DNA from: Gnetum montanum
Lineage: Eukaryota > Streptophyta > Gnetopsida > Gnetales > Gnetaceae
Assembly (NCBI GenBank): GCA_015680685.1
Contig: MNCI01017574.1
Span: 60,725-90,316, forward strand
DNA: 29,592 nucleotides
Direction: 5' to 3'
The translations under genes were made by a program, and so were the position numbers. How positions within the stretch are numbered: the stretch's first letter is position 1; every line of letters starts with the position of its first letter. The notes under the pieces were generated by a model. That model was not told where the DNA came from. It searched no databases and was given only the letters and a program-made list of their open reading frames with translations. Below are positions 10,720-21,351 of this stretch, one piece after another.

Positions 10720-10813
10720 TGAAACACCACAAAAATTTGGACCTAACACTTTCGAACATGATTCTTCCCAGCGGTGGTAGGTAGAGCATGGCTAAGTCAT
10801 GATTCTTCCCAGC
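10720..10813 (+). repeat. Duplicated words at the LTR start, shared with host flank
   Basis: A 40-bp period repeats the word CATGATTCTTCCCAGC at 10758-10773 and 10798-10813. The intervening GCGGTGGTAGGTAGAGCATG also occurs, with one change, just outside the LTR at 10682-10701. The element D copy lacks this insert. Confidence 0.8.
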
Positions 10814-10998
10814 ATGATCGAAACTTGCGAACTTCACAAACAGCATCAAACGGGGTCGAATCAAGCAAGTAAAAGTTCTCCGAGATCCATTGGAGACTAC
10901 ATCAACATCTGGCAACAAGAATTGCAAGTTTCAAACTCAAAACACTTAGTTTTGACTAAATATACTTCTTGCACATGGGCCTACACGCCCAGCGTGCA

Positions 10999-11553
10999 AC
11001 AACTTTTGGGCCCCAAAAATGAGCCAAAACATGCCAGAATTGAGCATCTGGACCCCCCAAGACATTCACCAAGGTCCCCAGTAGCTCTCAGCCTCCTAAA
11101 AATCAAATGTTGGGCCCTGGAATGAGGTATTTACATGTGTGTACATTGGGTACATTTTCGTGTATGCTGACCAGTGTACTGCCCAACATACACCACCAAA
11201 AATGGCCCAAAATAGGCACCAAAGAGCAAGATTTTCACCTGAAATCAACTCCCGAAGGTAGGGCAACTGTTGGGCATCATCTTAGGCACCTAAAAATCAA
11301 ATTTTGGGCTCCAAATGATGGGTTTTCATTCATGCACGCCAGCGTGCACACCCAACGTGCACCATCAAGGATCTCTCAGAACAAGCACCCTAGAATAAGA
11401 TCTCCACCTACAATAGACTCTCAGAGGCAAGGCAATTGTCAGGCATCATCCCAGGCTCCCAAAAATGAAGATTCAACCTTGAAATGATGCACTTCCATGA
11501 ACTATACGTTGAGCATACATACTCTGCATACCCAACATGCACGCCCAGTGTGC
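10999..11553 (+). repeat. Three U3 tandem units of about 169-193 bp in the solo LTR
   Basis: Units 10999-11191, 11192-11360 and 11361-11553 share order and wording: a CCAAAAATG-type start, CACCTAAAAATCAAAT or a close variant in the second half, then a block of ACGCCCAGCGTGCAC-like imperfect palindromes at the end. A fourth partial unit starts at 11554. Such repeats upstream of the TATA box are typical of enhancer-like U3 expansions. Confidence 0.75.
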
Positions 11554-11981
11554 ACCACCAAAAGCGAGGTCGATCAGACGATTTAGCCAACCTGCACCCT
11601 GATCTGCACAGCCAACATGCATGCCCAATGCGCAGCACAGCGTACGCCACTTGAAGCCTTCCAAAATCATATTAGATCAAGTCCAAATGAGCTGAAAATC
11701 TACAGGCAGCATTCTCATGACACCAGAGCTCAAATCCAAGGGCCAAGTTCAAGATTCTTTGTTGTAACTGTAATGTTCGTTTGTAAAGTTCAATTCTTTT
11801 GTATTGGTCAAGTCTGTATGCTGGGTTCACACGCCCAGCGTGTACACGCTAGCATGTAGCACACTGTACAGTTGTAATATTCTTTGCACTCGGGCAACGC
11901 AGCCACATGTCATCTGACCTGAAATTTTCTCACCAACGGCCACTCATACCACTCCAAATCTGAGTTTCACACCCTAAAACC

Positions 11982-11988
11982 TATAAAA
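11982..11988 (+). promoter_or_regulatory. TATA box of the solo LTR
   Basis: TATAAAA is followed by CCCCAATTTTC. The element D LTR has the equivalent TATAAATAG with CCCAGTTTTC after it on the minus strand (28876-28884), so the position is conserved between copies. Confidence 0.7.
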
Positions 11989-12541
11989 ACCCCAATTTTC
12001 CACCAGAAGGAGGGGGGGATAAAAAAATCACATTTGGAGATGATTGGGAACACCAACCCTGCATGCTGGACTTCTACCCTGCACGCTGACCATACAACCT
12101 TCACACTGTGCCTACAGTCCAAACCAGCATACCATCATCCCTCCGCATTCACCGGGGCTCTTCGTCCGCCTTGTGTCAAATCCACAACTACGTTTAGACC
12201 GGTGCACTGTACTCTTCATTTTGCAATAAAATTGCTTCATTTTTGATCAAGATTTGTTACAGTTTTCATTCATTCTTACTTACCTCTTTGTTTATATTCC
12301 TGCACATTTACATTCTAGTTTACGATTATTACGTTGTTTACACATAACCTAGCGTATGGCACATTGGTATACATTTGGGGAAATCCTTGTCTGATCTGTG
12401 TGCAGACCACCCAAGGTACTCTACCTTCATCAGTTCCAGCTTGCCCTCAAGCGAAGATAGAGTCTTCTGTGCCTATTTGTAGATCTCTCGGTGTTTGTTT
12501 CATTCCAACCTTGCACTGACAATTTCAGACGGTACAAAAGG

Positions 12542-13672
12542 CTCAGGAAAGACTAGCAGCAACATGTAGGGACAACTATCTCAAGGGTGCTCTCTCTCTC
12601 TTCCTCTCAAGGCATTGAGTAGGTGACAACATCTCAAGGCCTTTCTCTCTCCTAATAGTGATAGCAAGTGCATAGCAACTACAAATGGAGTTGGCTGCAG
12701 CAGCATGTAAGAGTCAATGGTAGCGACAAGAATCAACGTCAGCATTGAGGAGCTCTAGGCGGTAAACAATGATAGAGTCAGAGTAGTGAACAATGTGCGG
12801 TGAGCAACATGCAGCGACAACTTCCACAAGTGGTGAGCGACGGATGATGCTCGGTGCACGAAAATTGATGGCATCAAACATTGCAAGCACGTGGCAAGAG
12901 CTATAGCCAGCGATCAGTAGGTGCATGGAAACTACTGTAGGCAATGTTAAAAGAGGCATGTAGCAACTACTGTAGGCAATGTTAAAATAGGCACATAGCA
13001 ATGGACAACAATGGACAACAGTGGTAGGAACGGACAACAACAACAGTGGTGCACGACCCTCGAACAACAACAAAAATGGCACACAATGTAGGGAAGTGAT
13101 GGCATGCAATGCACAATAGCGGATGGTAGGGGGCACATAGTAGGCAGCAGGAGCTATCAACGTTAATAACCAGAAGTAGTGTGCGAGTAGCAATAGGTGG
13201 TAGTAACAGCAATTGACAATGGCAGCAGGTGCGAACAACGTTGTAGGTAGTAGTCAGTGACGATCTACAGTAGCAATGTCAGTAGCAGCTATAAGAGATA
13301 ACACATCTCTCTCCCTCTCTTTGGGTCATCTCCACTCTCTTTCCCATGTGACAAGGGTTTGAAGAAGAGGAGCCACTCTCATTTTGAATGTGAGCAAGCA
13401 ACAAGCAAGAGACTAAGGAAAATTATAAAATTCACATTCAGTAGATATTTTATTGTTTTTTCATCAAGCCTTGAAATTTGATATAGTTACTTGATTTAAA
13501 TTTCTTTCCCAATTTTCCAATTTGATTTACATGTTGAAATTGTACATTGCCCTTTCCAATTGAGACTATTCTTGAGTTTCCATACCCATACAAGAGGCAC
13601 CCTAGGCAATAGTCTCCCTAAACGAGTTTTTTCTAGGTGTTGATGTGTCCAAAATTTATGCATCAACACCTT
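12542..13672 (+). other. Probable LTR remnant of element E, with degenerate repeats
   Basis: This is the sequence between the solo LTR and the 5' region of the element E gag. It has short degenerate words (GTAGCAACA, GGACAACA), a 35-bp tandem pair at 12930-12964 and 12965-12999, CT-rich patches near 12587 and 13306, and TATAAGAG at 13290-13297. A minus-strand frame of 174 codons across 12714-13238 is a by-product of these repeats. I infer that it is the LTR end of E from what follows, but the left end is not defined. Confidence 0.35.
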
Positions 13673-13692
13673 TTTGATGCTAGAAGGAGGGG
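13636..13692 (+). other. Perfect 10-bp inverted repeat and possible decayed PBS of element E
   Basis: GGTGTTGATG at 13636-13645 pairs exactly with CATCAACACC at 13661-13670 across a 15-base loop. Directly after, 13673-13692 reads as a heavily decayed tRNA-Asp primer site: the first eight bases differ from TTGGCGCC only by transitions, and the end GGGGA is kept. A gag start follows 550 bases later, which suits a 5' LTR/PBS junction here. Confidence 0.4.
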
Positions 13693-14244
13693 ATGTTTTG
13701 TTTCCTGTTCTTTATCATATTTTGTTTCTTGTTCTTGATCCTCTTTAGAAACTTGTTTCTATTGACCTTTTTTTGCTAAAAATATCTAATTTTTAGCCCA
13801 TGTTTTGAAAATCTTTGTCCTTAGTGCTTTGAAGCCCCTGTTCCTTAAAAGAAAATCTTTTTACTATATTTTCTAAGAAATTTCCAAGTCCTTTATTTTT
13901 TCATTTCAAAAAAAAGTTTGTTTCTTGAAAATTTTCATTTCCTATTACTTGAGTCCCATCGTCCATTTCTAATCCTATTTTCAAATTTATCTCATAAACC
14001 CTCATTTCCTAGTTCCATTTTTGAATTTATACTCTTGCGGTCCTTAGCTTAGCTCCAAATTTGATGAGGTGATTTACGTCATTCTACTTTTAATTTACTT
14101 TTCTAAAATTCTACAATTTTTGTTTTATTTGCAATTTTAGTTTTTCTTTTAAAAATAAAATTAAAAAATATAGTATTTAAATATTTTTCTATCTTATTCA
14201 ATTTTATAGTTTTCTAGCATTTATATTTCAAAATCTTTCATTTT
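13693..14244 (+). other. T-rich leader between possible PBS and gag of element E
   Basis: No coding sequence is seen. The stretch is rich in T runs and in TTTCTTG/TTTCAAA words, consistent with an untranslated leader of an LTR retrotransposon. Confidence 0.4.
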
Positions 14245-15064
14245 ATGAGTGAGATTCCCCCAAGAGCAACTCAACAAAGAGCTTCTACTCCCACCCCTAA
14301 TCGACTAGCTACACATCATTTCACTCTAAGAAAACAATAAGCCTCACATTTCCCAATCTCTATCCCTAGAAGAATTCGAACTAGGATGGCATCCGATCAA
14401 CCCACAACTTCCTTAGTGAGCAACCCTTTTAACTTCACCAACTATCATGATACTATGAAGTCGCTTCAAAACATAAATTTGTTCTTCAATCCCACAACCC
14501 CTACTAGTGATGCTGACCAACATATACAATGTTCTGAAACCTTATTAGGCATCCATTACATTGTCTAAAATGACATAGCATGTAGGGTATTTGTGACAAC
14601 TTTCAAGAGCAAAGCCACCCAATGGTTTTTTATGCTCCAAAATGCCTCTATCGACTAATGGCAAGAGTTTAAAAATAAGTTCCTACTTCAGTTCGATAGG
14701 TTCACTAGCCTTGCCATAGCATCAAGCAATTTCACAAGCTTAAGGAAAATATTTGGGGAAAATATTCATGACTACAATTTAATATTTCTCCATCAACTTG
14801 CTTATGTGTTGAATGAGATACATTCACAACTTGATGGTATCCTCAATTTCTACCTCTCTACCATTGATCCATTCTTCGCCTATGCCATTAAGTCTAATCC
14901 CAACATAATAAAAATACAAGGGGCAATAGCTAAAGTTGTCGAGTTGGAAAAAATTACCTTGATGAATAACATTTAGACTTAATTTGGAATGATGAATGTT
15001 AACAACCCTATGTAGTCTACCCCTTTACCATCACAATTTTTCCCAATGAATAATACTTTGTTCC
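14245..15064 (+). pseudogene. Gag of element E, one frame, truncated by element C
   Basis: From ATG at 14245 one frame runs to 15064 with only a handful of stops (for example 14566-14568 and two TAG/TAA codons after 14970). Around 14590-14705 it encodes the capsid hallmark of the Retrotrans_gag family: F-x-T-x-F-K-S-K-A-T-Q-W-F, then a W-Q-E-F-K-N-K-F-L-L-Q-F block. A second ATG at 14386 opens the longest uninterrupted piece. The N-terminus is Pro/Ser/Thr-rich. Frame conservation without a frameshift makes this the least scrambled gag in the window. It differs from the gag of A/B/C, so E is another family. It ends where the LTR of element C begins. Confidence 0.7.
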
Positions 15065-15325
15065 TGATTAGTCCTAATATCTAACCCTCGATATTAGATA
15101 CATGATATTAGAGATGTCGAAGCGATATCGGACATGTGATGTTGGAGGATGTCTTATTGCCTATAAATAAGAGACAAGGGCATTTGGTTTGGCATTAGTT
15201 TTTCTAGTCCTTAGTTGAATTCTTGTAGTTTTTCTATTCCAGAGTTTGAATTATTTCTGAGTGCCCACAATAGGAGTCATAGAGCAAACAGATCTTTATT
15301 CGAGCATTGTGTACTTGAGCACACT
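15065..15325 (+). repeat. 5' LTR of element C, first part
   Basis: Homology to the reverse complement of the LTR at 24491-25498 is clear from the TATA box (15162-15169) onward, including TCTTGTAG, GTGCCCACAATAGGAGT and GATCTTTATTCGAG. Upstream of the TATA box it lacks the CTCTAATAATTAGAG array and has instead a stem TAATATC/GATATTA (15075-15096). Confidence 0.8.
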
Positions 15326-16287
15326 TGATGAACAACGAGGTACCTCTATGCTCAAGCATATGAATACAAGCATTTCACACATGATCTAGTCAAATTCTAA
15401 GTACTAAGTGCTTATGCACCCTTGTGGAACAAGGATGAGTTGATTGATTGTTGTCTTCCAAACTTACTTATATGTCACGATTGCATGGTTAAGTAAACTT
15501 GAGGCATATGATTTTTATATCTTCTATGTTTTTATGTCCTATGCTAATAGGGAAAGAGAGAGATAACTAGGTGACTAATTTAACTTAACTACTCATTAAC
15601 TAAGTTCTAACTAATCTTAACACAAGCATCTATTCCCACTTGCTGTACACATCCTAAACTAGTGCAACACTGCTAGGATTACCAAATGCTAATCGTTACT
15701 AGGTTCCCAAGCGTTACACGCATGCTCAAAGTGGTCATGCTAGTGTAATTTAATGATTTGCTTAATTGATCAAAATGAATTGCTGTGCTAATAATAGAAA
15801 TGTACAGTGCATAAAATAAAATAAATGCATAAGAAAATAAAATAAAATAAATGCTTAAGAAAACAAATCTCAAGTGCTGCAAGAATGAATCAAAGAGCTA
15901 GTATTTATTGTCGTACACAAGGTGTGCTCAGGTACACAATGCTCAAACAAAGATCCATCCATATTTAGACCTCCTACTATAGGTACTTGAAAAATACTCT
16001 AACTTTCAAACAAACTACAAGAGTTTCGCTACTTAACTGCTGAAATACTTCCCTCCCAATTGTGCACCTAGGCACTGTATTTATAGGCTTTAGAGCAACT
16101 ACTCTAATAATTAAAGTAACCACTCTAATAATTAGAATAACTACTAGAGTAACCGCTAGAGTAACCACTCTAATAATTAGAATAACTACTAGAGTAACTG
16201 TTAGAGGAACCACTCTAATAATTAGAGTGACCGCTAGAGTAACTGCTCTAATAATTAGAATAATTGCTAGAGTAACCGCTTTCATCA
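15326..16287 (-). repeat. 3' LTR of element B (962 bp)
   Basis: Ends are TGATGA and TCATCA on the plus strand. A minus-strand TATA box lies at 16077-16085 and the U3 array at about 16091-16280. It differs from the 5' LTR by roughly one base in eight to ten where I aligned them by eye, so insertion was long ago. Confidence 0.9.
16091..16280 (-). repeat. U3 array of CTCTAATAATTAGAG units, 3' LTR of B
   Basis: The array alternates CTCTAATAATTAGA(G/A) with (A)GTAACYRCTAGAGTAAC words. CTCTAAT and ATTAGAG are inverted repeats around one base. It gives rise to meaningless Thr/Ile/Arg/Val-rich frames on both strands. Confidence 0.85.
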
Positions 16288-18400
16288 TACCACCACAACT
16301 GAATGAAAACTTATCCTTGAGTATAGAAGAAGAGAAACAAGTTCTTTAGAAAATATTGGGAAGGTATTGGATTATTGACTAACTGACAACTGACGGTGGA
16401 ATGGGATGACAGACTCAACGTGCCTAGTGAACGGATCAATAAGCATATTACAACATTAGTGTTCATGACCATTGTGGTGAACAGTCATACATAAATGACA
16501 TCCAAGCCTTTATTTCGCAACTTGTAGAGAAAGAGAGAGAAAGAAAATGAAGTGTGTTGCTACCAATGCTAAGATTATGCCTTTCATTGTTTATCCATAG
16601 CTACGCCACCAGATTTGCTCCATTCGTAAATGCTCCAATTTCAGTCCATCATGAGTACTTCCTCCAAGCCCATTCCATTGTTTGTATGATTATCATTTAC
16701 ACACACAACACAATCACAAATGAGCAAGGATAGATAAACCACAATGTTGTTAATACCTTGCCTCAATATGAAGCGCATTGGCTGAGTTGTGGTTATGGCA
16801 GAAACTGGTTCAAAGATTTATCATAGGTGACTACCCAAGGTGTAGGGGTTAGGTGAATAGTAAAATGGAGAAAATCAAAAAATTTGTGCTAGGGCCCCCA
16901 TGACTAAGAGCAAACTTCTAGTAGCTATAATATGGAAAAATATGAGGAACAAGAAAGATGAAAAAAAATATCAACGACAACGCCAATAAAATGGATGTCA
17001 TGGATGAGGATGAAATAAGAGATGATTGATTGTAGGAAATGTTTAAGGAAAAGAACTTAACAATTGCACCAAAAAGGAATGTCAGTGGGTCTTCCCCAAA
17101 GTAGGCTCATGCCTTTTATGCCCTAAAAAACCCACAAACTAAAGAGTCCATAGGCTCTAGGAATTTTATTTGGAAGTAAGAGTTAAAAACTTACCCACAA
17201 GAATTCACTAGAGAAAAACAATGCATCAACCCAGAAAGGACTAATGATAAAACCAGCAATGAGGTGGAAAATGGAAAAAAAAAGATGAAGAGGAGAGAAT
17301 GGAATGGAATCCCAAGAACAAGGTTCTATAAAACCCCTTGTATATTTCATGGTTAAGATGACTGAGTAGAACTTCATCCCAAATCCAAACTCAAACCAAC
17401 CACATTCAGTGACCTCGCATCAATACACCTAGCCAATCCATTCTCTTGAAGCAACAAGAATGCCTTCACAAAGAGTGACCACTATCCCAAGGAGAGCGAG
17501 ATGGAAAAGTAGGAAGTGAGAAAGGGCCTTAGTTAGAGGGAACCTTTAGGCATGGGTAACATATCTTTCTAGTTTTATAACTAGTGCTTGTAACCCATAT
17601 TGCTTTATCATGTCTAAGGGATGTGTTTTGAATTCTCACTTTTCTTCTTCTTTTTTTGCATGAGAACCACACCATGCAAAAACTTATTTTTATTCACTTG
17701 GCTTCCTGATTTTTGAACAATGTCAGAATGGCAGAAAACCCAAGAAACAAGCATCTAAGCACCCAAGAGAATAGCTAGCACAAATGCATCAAATCCTCTT
17801 GAAGTCATACCCTTTTGATCATTTGAGTATTTCCTTGGTTTGAAAAGTACCCATTCACCAATTCATTAATAAATTTACTTAGAAAAAGGGGACTGTATAG
17901 TTCCAAGCCAAAGGAGACCATAGAGTTGTATGGATGAGTGGATGGCATGGACTCATTGCCTATTTTACCAAAAGAACCATACCTTAATATCAGCATCATA
18001 ATTCAAAGGTAAAAACCATACATTAGCAATCAATATGATATAATGCAATCCACCATCATGAGCACTTATTGGATGATGAATAAAAGTAAATCAAGCAAAC
18101 AAAAAAATAGTTAAAACATGAACAATGGTGTAAAAAAAATAAGAAAAGTTGAAAAAATATGTAAAACAAAAATTCAAAAAGAACTGAGGGCCTAAAATGG
18201 TTAGCATAGGTGGTCATCTCCCCCCACGACTGAGTTGGAAAGAGGAGATCCAAAATAGTGAGAAAGATTATCCATCAATAGAGGTAGCATGTGTACTAGT
18301 TGTCCTAAGCTCATGGAAAGGTTTGGTTTGTTGTACATTGACCAACAGGTTTGTATATTGTCATGGCCCCTGAAGGAAAAGTTACATAAATAATATAAGC
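16288..18400 (-). other. 3' internal region of element B, downstream of integrase
   Basis: Athila elements often carry an extra, env-like coding region here. I see only short frames (for example 17183-17377, hydrophobic, and 17805-17999), no glycoprotein motif and no chromodomain. Next to the LTR at 16288 the minus strand reads TTGTGGTGGTA, a weak candidate for the polypurine tract. Confidence 0.5.
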
Positions 18401-19430
18401 TCATTTCCACAGTGTTTGAAATTTAGTACGTTGTGGCACATGTGTGGGATTCCAATAGATAACCTTATCTCTTGGTTGATATTTAACTTTCCTAATCCTT
18501 AGGTCATGATGTTCTTTATTGAATGCCTTGTGCAACTCGTTAGATGATAGGGCAACTAGTTGGTTTTCATCTAGCAAGTTAAGGGTTACTAACCATTGTT
18601 TCTATGCTAGATCAAGGTCAAGGTTGAGATCACATGCTATGGATAGTGTATGGTGCTCAATTTGAATGGGAAGCATTGGTAATTTACCGTACACTAACTC
18701 ATAGGGAGAGTAGCCTATAGGGAGTTTCCATGTGGAGTGGTATGCCTAAACAACATCATTCAGTTTAGTGCTCTAGTCTCGCCTAAACTGGCTAATGGTT
18801 CTTGTCAATATCTTTGTAATCTCTCTGTTGGTGACTTTTGCTTGACCATTCACTTGGGGGTGGTATGGTGTAGTCATTTTGTGCTCAACCCCTAAGCGTT
18901 GCATTAATTTCTGAAAAGTTGCACATGTGAAGTGTGTACCATTGTCTGAAATAAGTGCACGTAGTGCACCAAACCTATTTATGATTTATTGTTGAACAAA
19001 TCGTGCAGCTGTAGATGATGTAAAATCTTTAACAACTACTACTTTGGCCCATTTTGTTAGGTAATCAATGGCAATAATAATATAAGATTTTCCATTGGAC
19101 ATTGGTGTAATCGGCCCCATAAAATCAATTCCTCAAATGTCGAAGGGTTCTAACGGTTGGATCCATTGTTGCAGACCCTTCATTCTAGTAGTCATTCCCC
19201 CATCACGTTGATAGTGCTTACAAGATTGAATGAATTGATGGGCACCCTAAAACAATGTAGGCCAATGATATCCTACAAGCAACATCTTTATGGTCATTCA
19301 TCTCCTAGCGTAATGACCCCCACAAGGACCCTCATGAATGTCTTGGAGAACTCGTAGTTGATCTATATTAAGAACACACCATCGAACCAAGCCATTAAGA
19401 CACACTTTATAAATTTTCCCATTGATTTCC
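18400..19430 (-). pseudogene. Integrase domain of element B, catalytic Glu replaced by Lys
   Basis: Integrase inserts the cDNA into the host genome. The zinc-binding part is around 19200-19360 (H-x6-H seen), but its last Cys is Tyr at 19211-19213. The catalytic core has Asp (GIDFMGP) at 19124-19126 and Asp (ISDNGTHF) at 18944-18946, 59 residues apart. After 35 more residues, at 18836-18838, the expected Glu is Lys (codon AAA) in the context NGQAKVTNRE. All of these lie in one frame, with in-frame stops including two where Trp is normal. Most changes are G-to-A on the coding strand. The C-terminal part fades near 18400. Non-functional. Confidence 0.9.
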
Positions 19431-19499
19431 ATAAAGTACTTGGCTTAATGAAGAAACTATTATTTCTTCTTAAGGTTTAACACTTGTGGTATTTTTTGG

Positions 19500-20000
19500 G
19501 TGAGGAGATAGGTAAGAATGCTACTGTACTAGTCTGTCTCCGTGGGTGATTGATTATTCACTACACCAGCAAAGAGGAATTCATTAGGAAAATAGTCAAA
19601 AATTGGATACTCGTCCTCTTTGTTGTCCCATCGCAACCGAGATAAATGATCAACAACTATGTTCTCGGTGCCTTTATGATCGATCATCATAAGATCAAAC
19701 TCCTGTAAAACTACAAGCCATCGTATGATATGATGGCTTACCATTGGCTTATTCATGAGGAATCTTATTGCACTATGATCTGTATGTATATATACTTTAT
19801 ATCCCAATACATATTATCGAAACTTTTCTATTGTAAACACTATAGCCATTAATTATTTCTCTGTGGTAGCGTAGTTAAGTTATTCACCAGCAGTACTTTT
19901 TCTTGAATAGTGGATGTAATTAGGAAACTTTTGGTCATCTAACTCTGTAAGTACGTCTCCTAAGGCATAGTTGGATGCATCAGTCATGATATGGAATGGT
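19500..20000 (-). pseudogene. RNase H domain of element B
   Basis: The domain removes the RNA strand during reverse transcription. Seen are MTDAS with its catalytic Asp at 19979-19981 and TDHSA with Asp at 19778-19780, in the same frame, then RWLVVLQEFDL and DHLSRL, which are characteristic of Athila/Tat RNase H. The piece 19529-19807 is uninterrupted. Stops occur between the two motifs. It is in frame with the integrase but not with the RT motif. Confidence 0.85.
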
Positions 20001-21217
20001 TTGGACCAGTCAGAAGCTCGTAGAATGGGTGTTTCTACTAGCTTCTATTTCAATGTTTGAAAAAGCTAATTCGCATTCCTTGGTCCACTCAAAAGGTACG
20101 TCCTTTTTTGTTAATTTTAGCAATGGTTTGGCAACCTTTGAAAAGTTTTCAATAAATCTTCTATAGTAGTTAGTATGTCCAAGGAATGATTAAATATCTT
20201 TGATAGTTTTTGGTTGATGGGTAATTCCTTGGATAACTTTGATTTTCTTGGGGTCTACCTCTATCCCTGTGTGTGAGATTTTGTGCCCTAGCACTGCACC
20301 CTCTTGGACCATCAAATGGATTTTCTACCAGTTGATCCTCAAATTGGTTTTTACACATATTTTAGGCACTTACTTTAACTATTCCAAGGATTGATCAATG
20401 TTTGCTCCATAGGTGGAGAAATCATCCATAAATACTTCTACACCATTTCCTATCTGTTGTTGGAAGAGTCTTAGAACTAGTCGTTGAAATGTATCAAGGG
20501 CATTGCATAAGCCAAATGGCATCTGTTTGTATGCAAATGTTCCCCAAGGATTCATGAACATAGTCATGGCTTGGTCTTCTAGGGCTATTTATATTTGATT
20601 ATATCCACTATATCCATCCAGAAAACTATAATAGCGATGCCCTGTGATCGTGTCTAAGACTTGGTCGACAAATGGCAATGAAAAGTGATCTTTGAATGTT
20701 GCCATATTCAGTAGCCTGAAATCTATGCATACCCTACATTTACCTCCCTTTTTAGGCACAATAACGAAGGGGCTAATCCATTCGCTATCAGCAATGGAAT
20801 ATATGAACCCAGCCTTGAGAAGTTGTTCAATTTCTTCCTTGGCTACAGCTTTATGTTCAAATGCCTCTATGTTTGTCTTTGAGGCTTCATGAAGAGGTTG
20901 CTGTAAATCCTATGTTGGCATATCCTAGGATCTATTCTAGTTAATTTAGGATATGACCAAGTGAAGGCTCCTGACCATTTATATATTACCTTTAACAGTT
21001 CTTCTTTCTATTGAGGAGCAAGATTAGCGTTGATAATTACTAGTTTTCCATTTTTAAGGAATGTGTATTCCATACTGATGGGCAATGATTTCAGTTCGAG
21101 GGGCTCCTGCTTAAATTTATTAGGGATTTCCAAATTTCCCCAGTTGATATTTTCAAGGTCAATACTTAGAATTTGGTGGTGGACTTGCTCTAATGCATCT
21201 ATGCTATCGATGTACAA
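20000..21217 (-). pseudogene. Reverse transcriptase domain of element B
   Basis: Pieces of the gypsy polymerase are readable on the minus strand in the expected order. They include a conserved KxxVNxG-like entry around 20720-20800, the QMPFGLCNA block within 20379-20567, and the active site F-M-D-D at about 20421-20432 (Asp-Asp codons intact). F-M-D-D-F-S is the form of the Tat/Athila lineages. At least one frameshift separates it from RNase H (between about 20170 and 20380), and several stops lie upstream. The linker 21008-21217 connects to the protease. Confidence 0.85.
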
Positions 21218-21351
21218 ATCAAACCCTTAGTTGGTTCCATGCATATGAGTGAACTACTTTCTTGATCAGCTGTCAACCACTAGGTGTCTTCCTATCGTGT
21301 GGTTGCTACATATAGGCATCTTTGTATGTTAATGACTTGTGCACACTGATT

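Larger units (their letters stand above)
10720..12536 (+). mobile_element. Solo LTR, second family, 1817 bp, with AAAGG TSD
   Basis: The LTR begins TGAAACACC at 10720 and ends GACGGTACA at 12536. Perfect 5-bp repeats AAAGG lie immediately outside at 10715-10719 and 12537-12541. No primer site follows the right end and no polypurine tract precedes the left end, so this is a solo LTR left by recombination between two LTRs. Its right 200 bases align well with the reverse complement of 28139-28340, and its first 30 bases align with the reverse complement of the window end. It carries a TATA box at 11982-11988 and tandem repeats in U3. CpG sites seen in the element D copy are largely TpG or CpA here, so it is older. 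Confidence 0.9.

Noticed and set aside
10815-12536. Solo LTR start at TGATCG (10815)
   Set aside because: No matching repeat with the right flank; starting at 10720 gives a perfect AAAGG TSD and aligns with the end of the D LTR.
12714-13238. 174-codon minus-strand frame
   Set aside because: Low-complexity His/Cys/Leu translation of degenerate GTAGCAACA repeats, with two other overlapping open frames there; no domain.
13636-13677. Stem followed by TTTTT resembling a bacterial intrinsic terminator
   Set aside because: The surrounding DNA is plant retrotransposon sequence; this signal has no such meaning for plant RNA polymerase II, and the T run better fits an LTR/PBS junction.
16062-16349. 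Thr/Ile/Arg-rich frames over the U3 arrays (also 25140-25509)
   Set aside because: By-products of the CTCTAATAATTAGAG arrays; present in both strands of the LTR.
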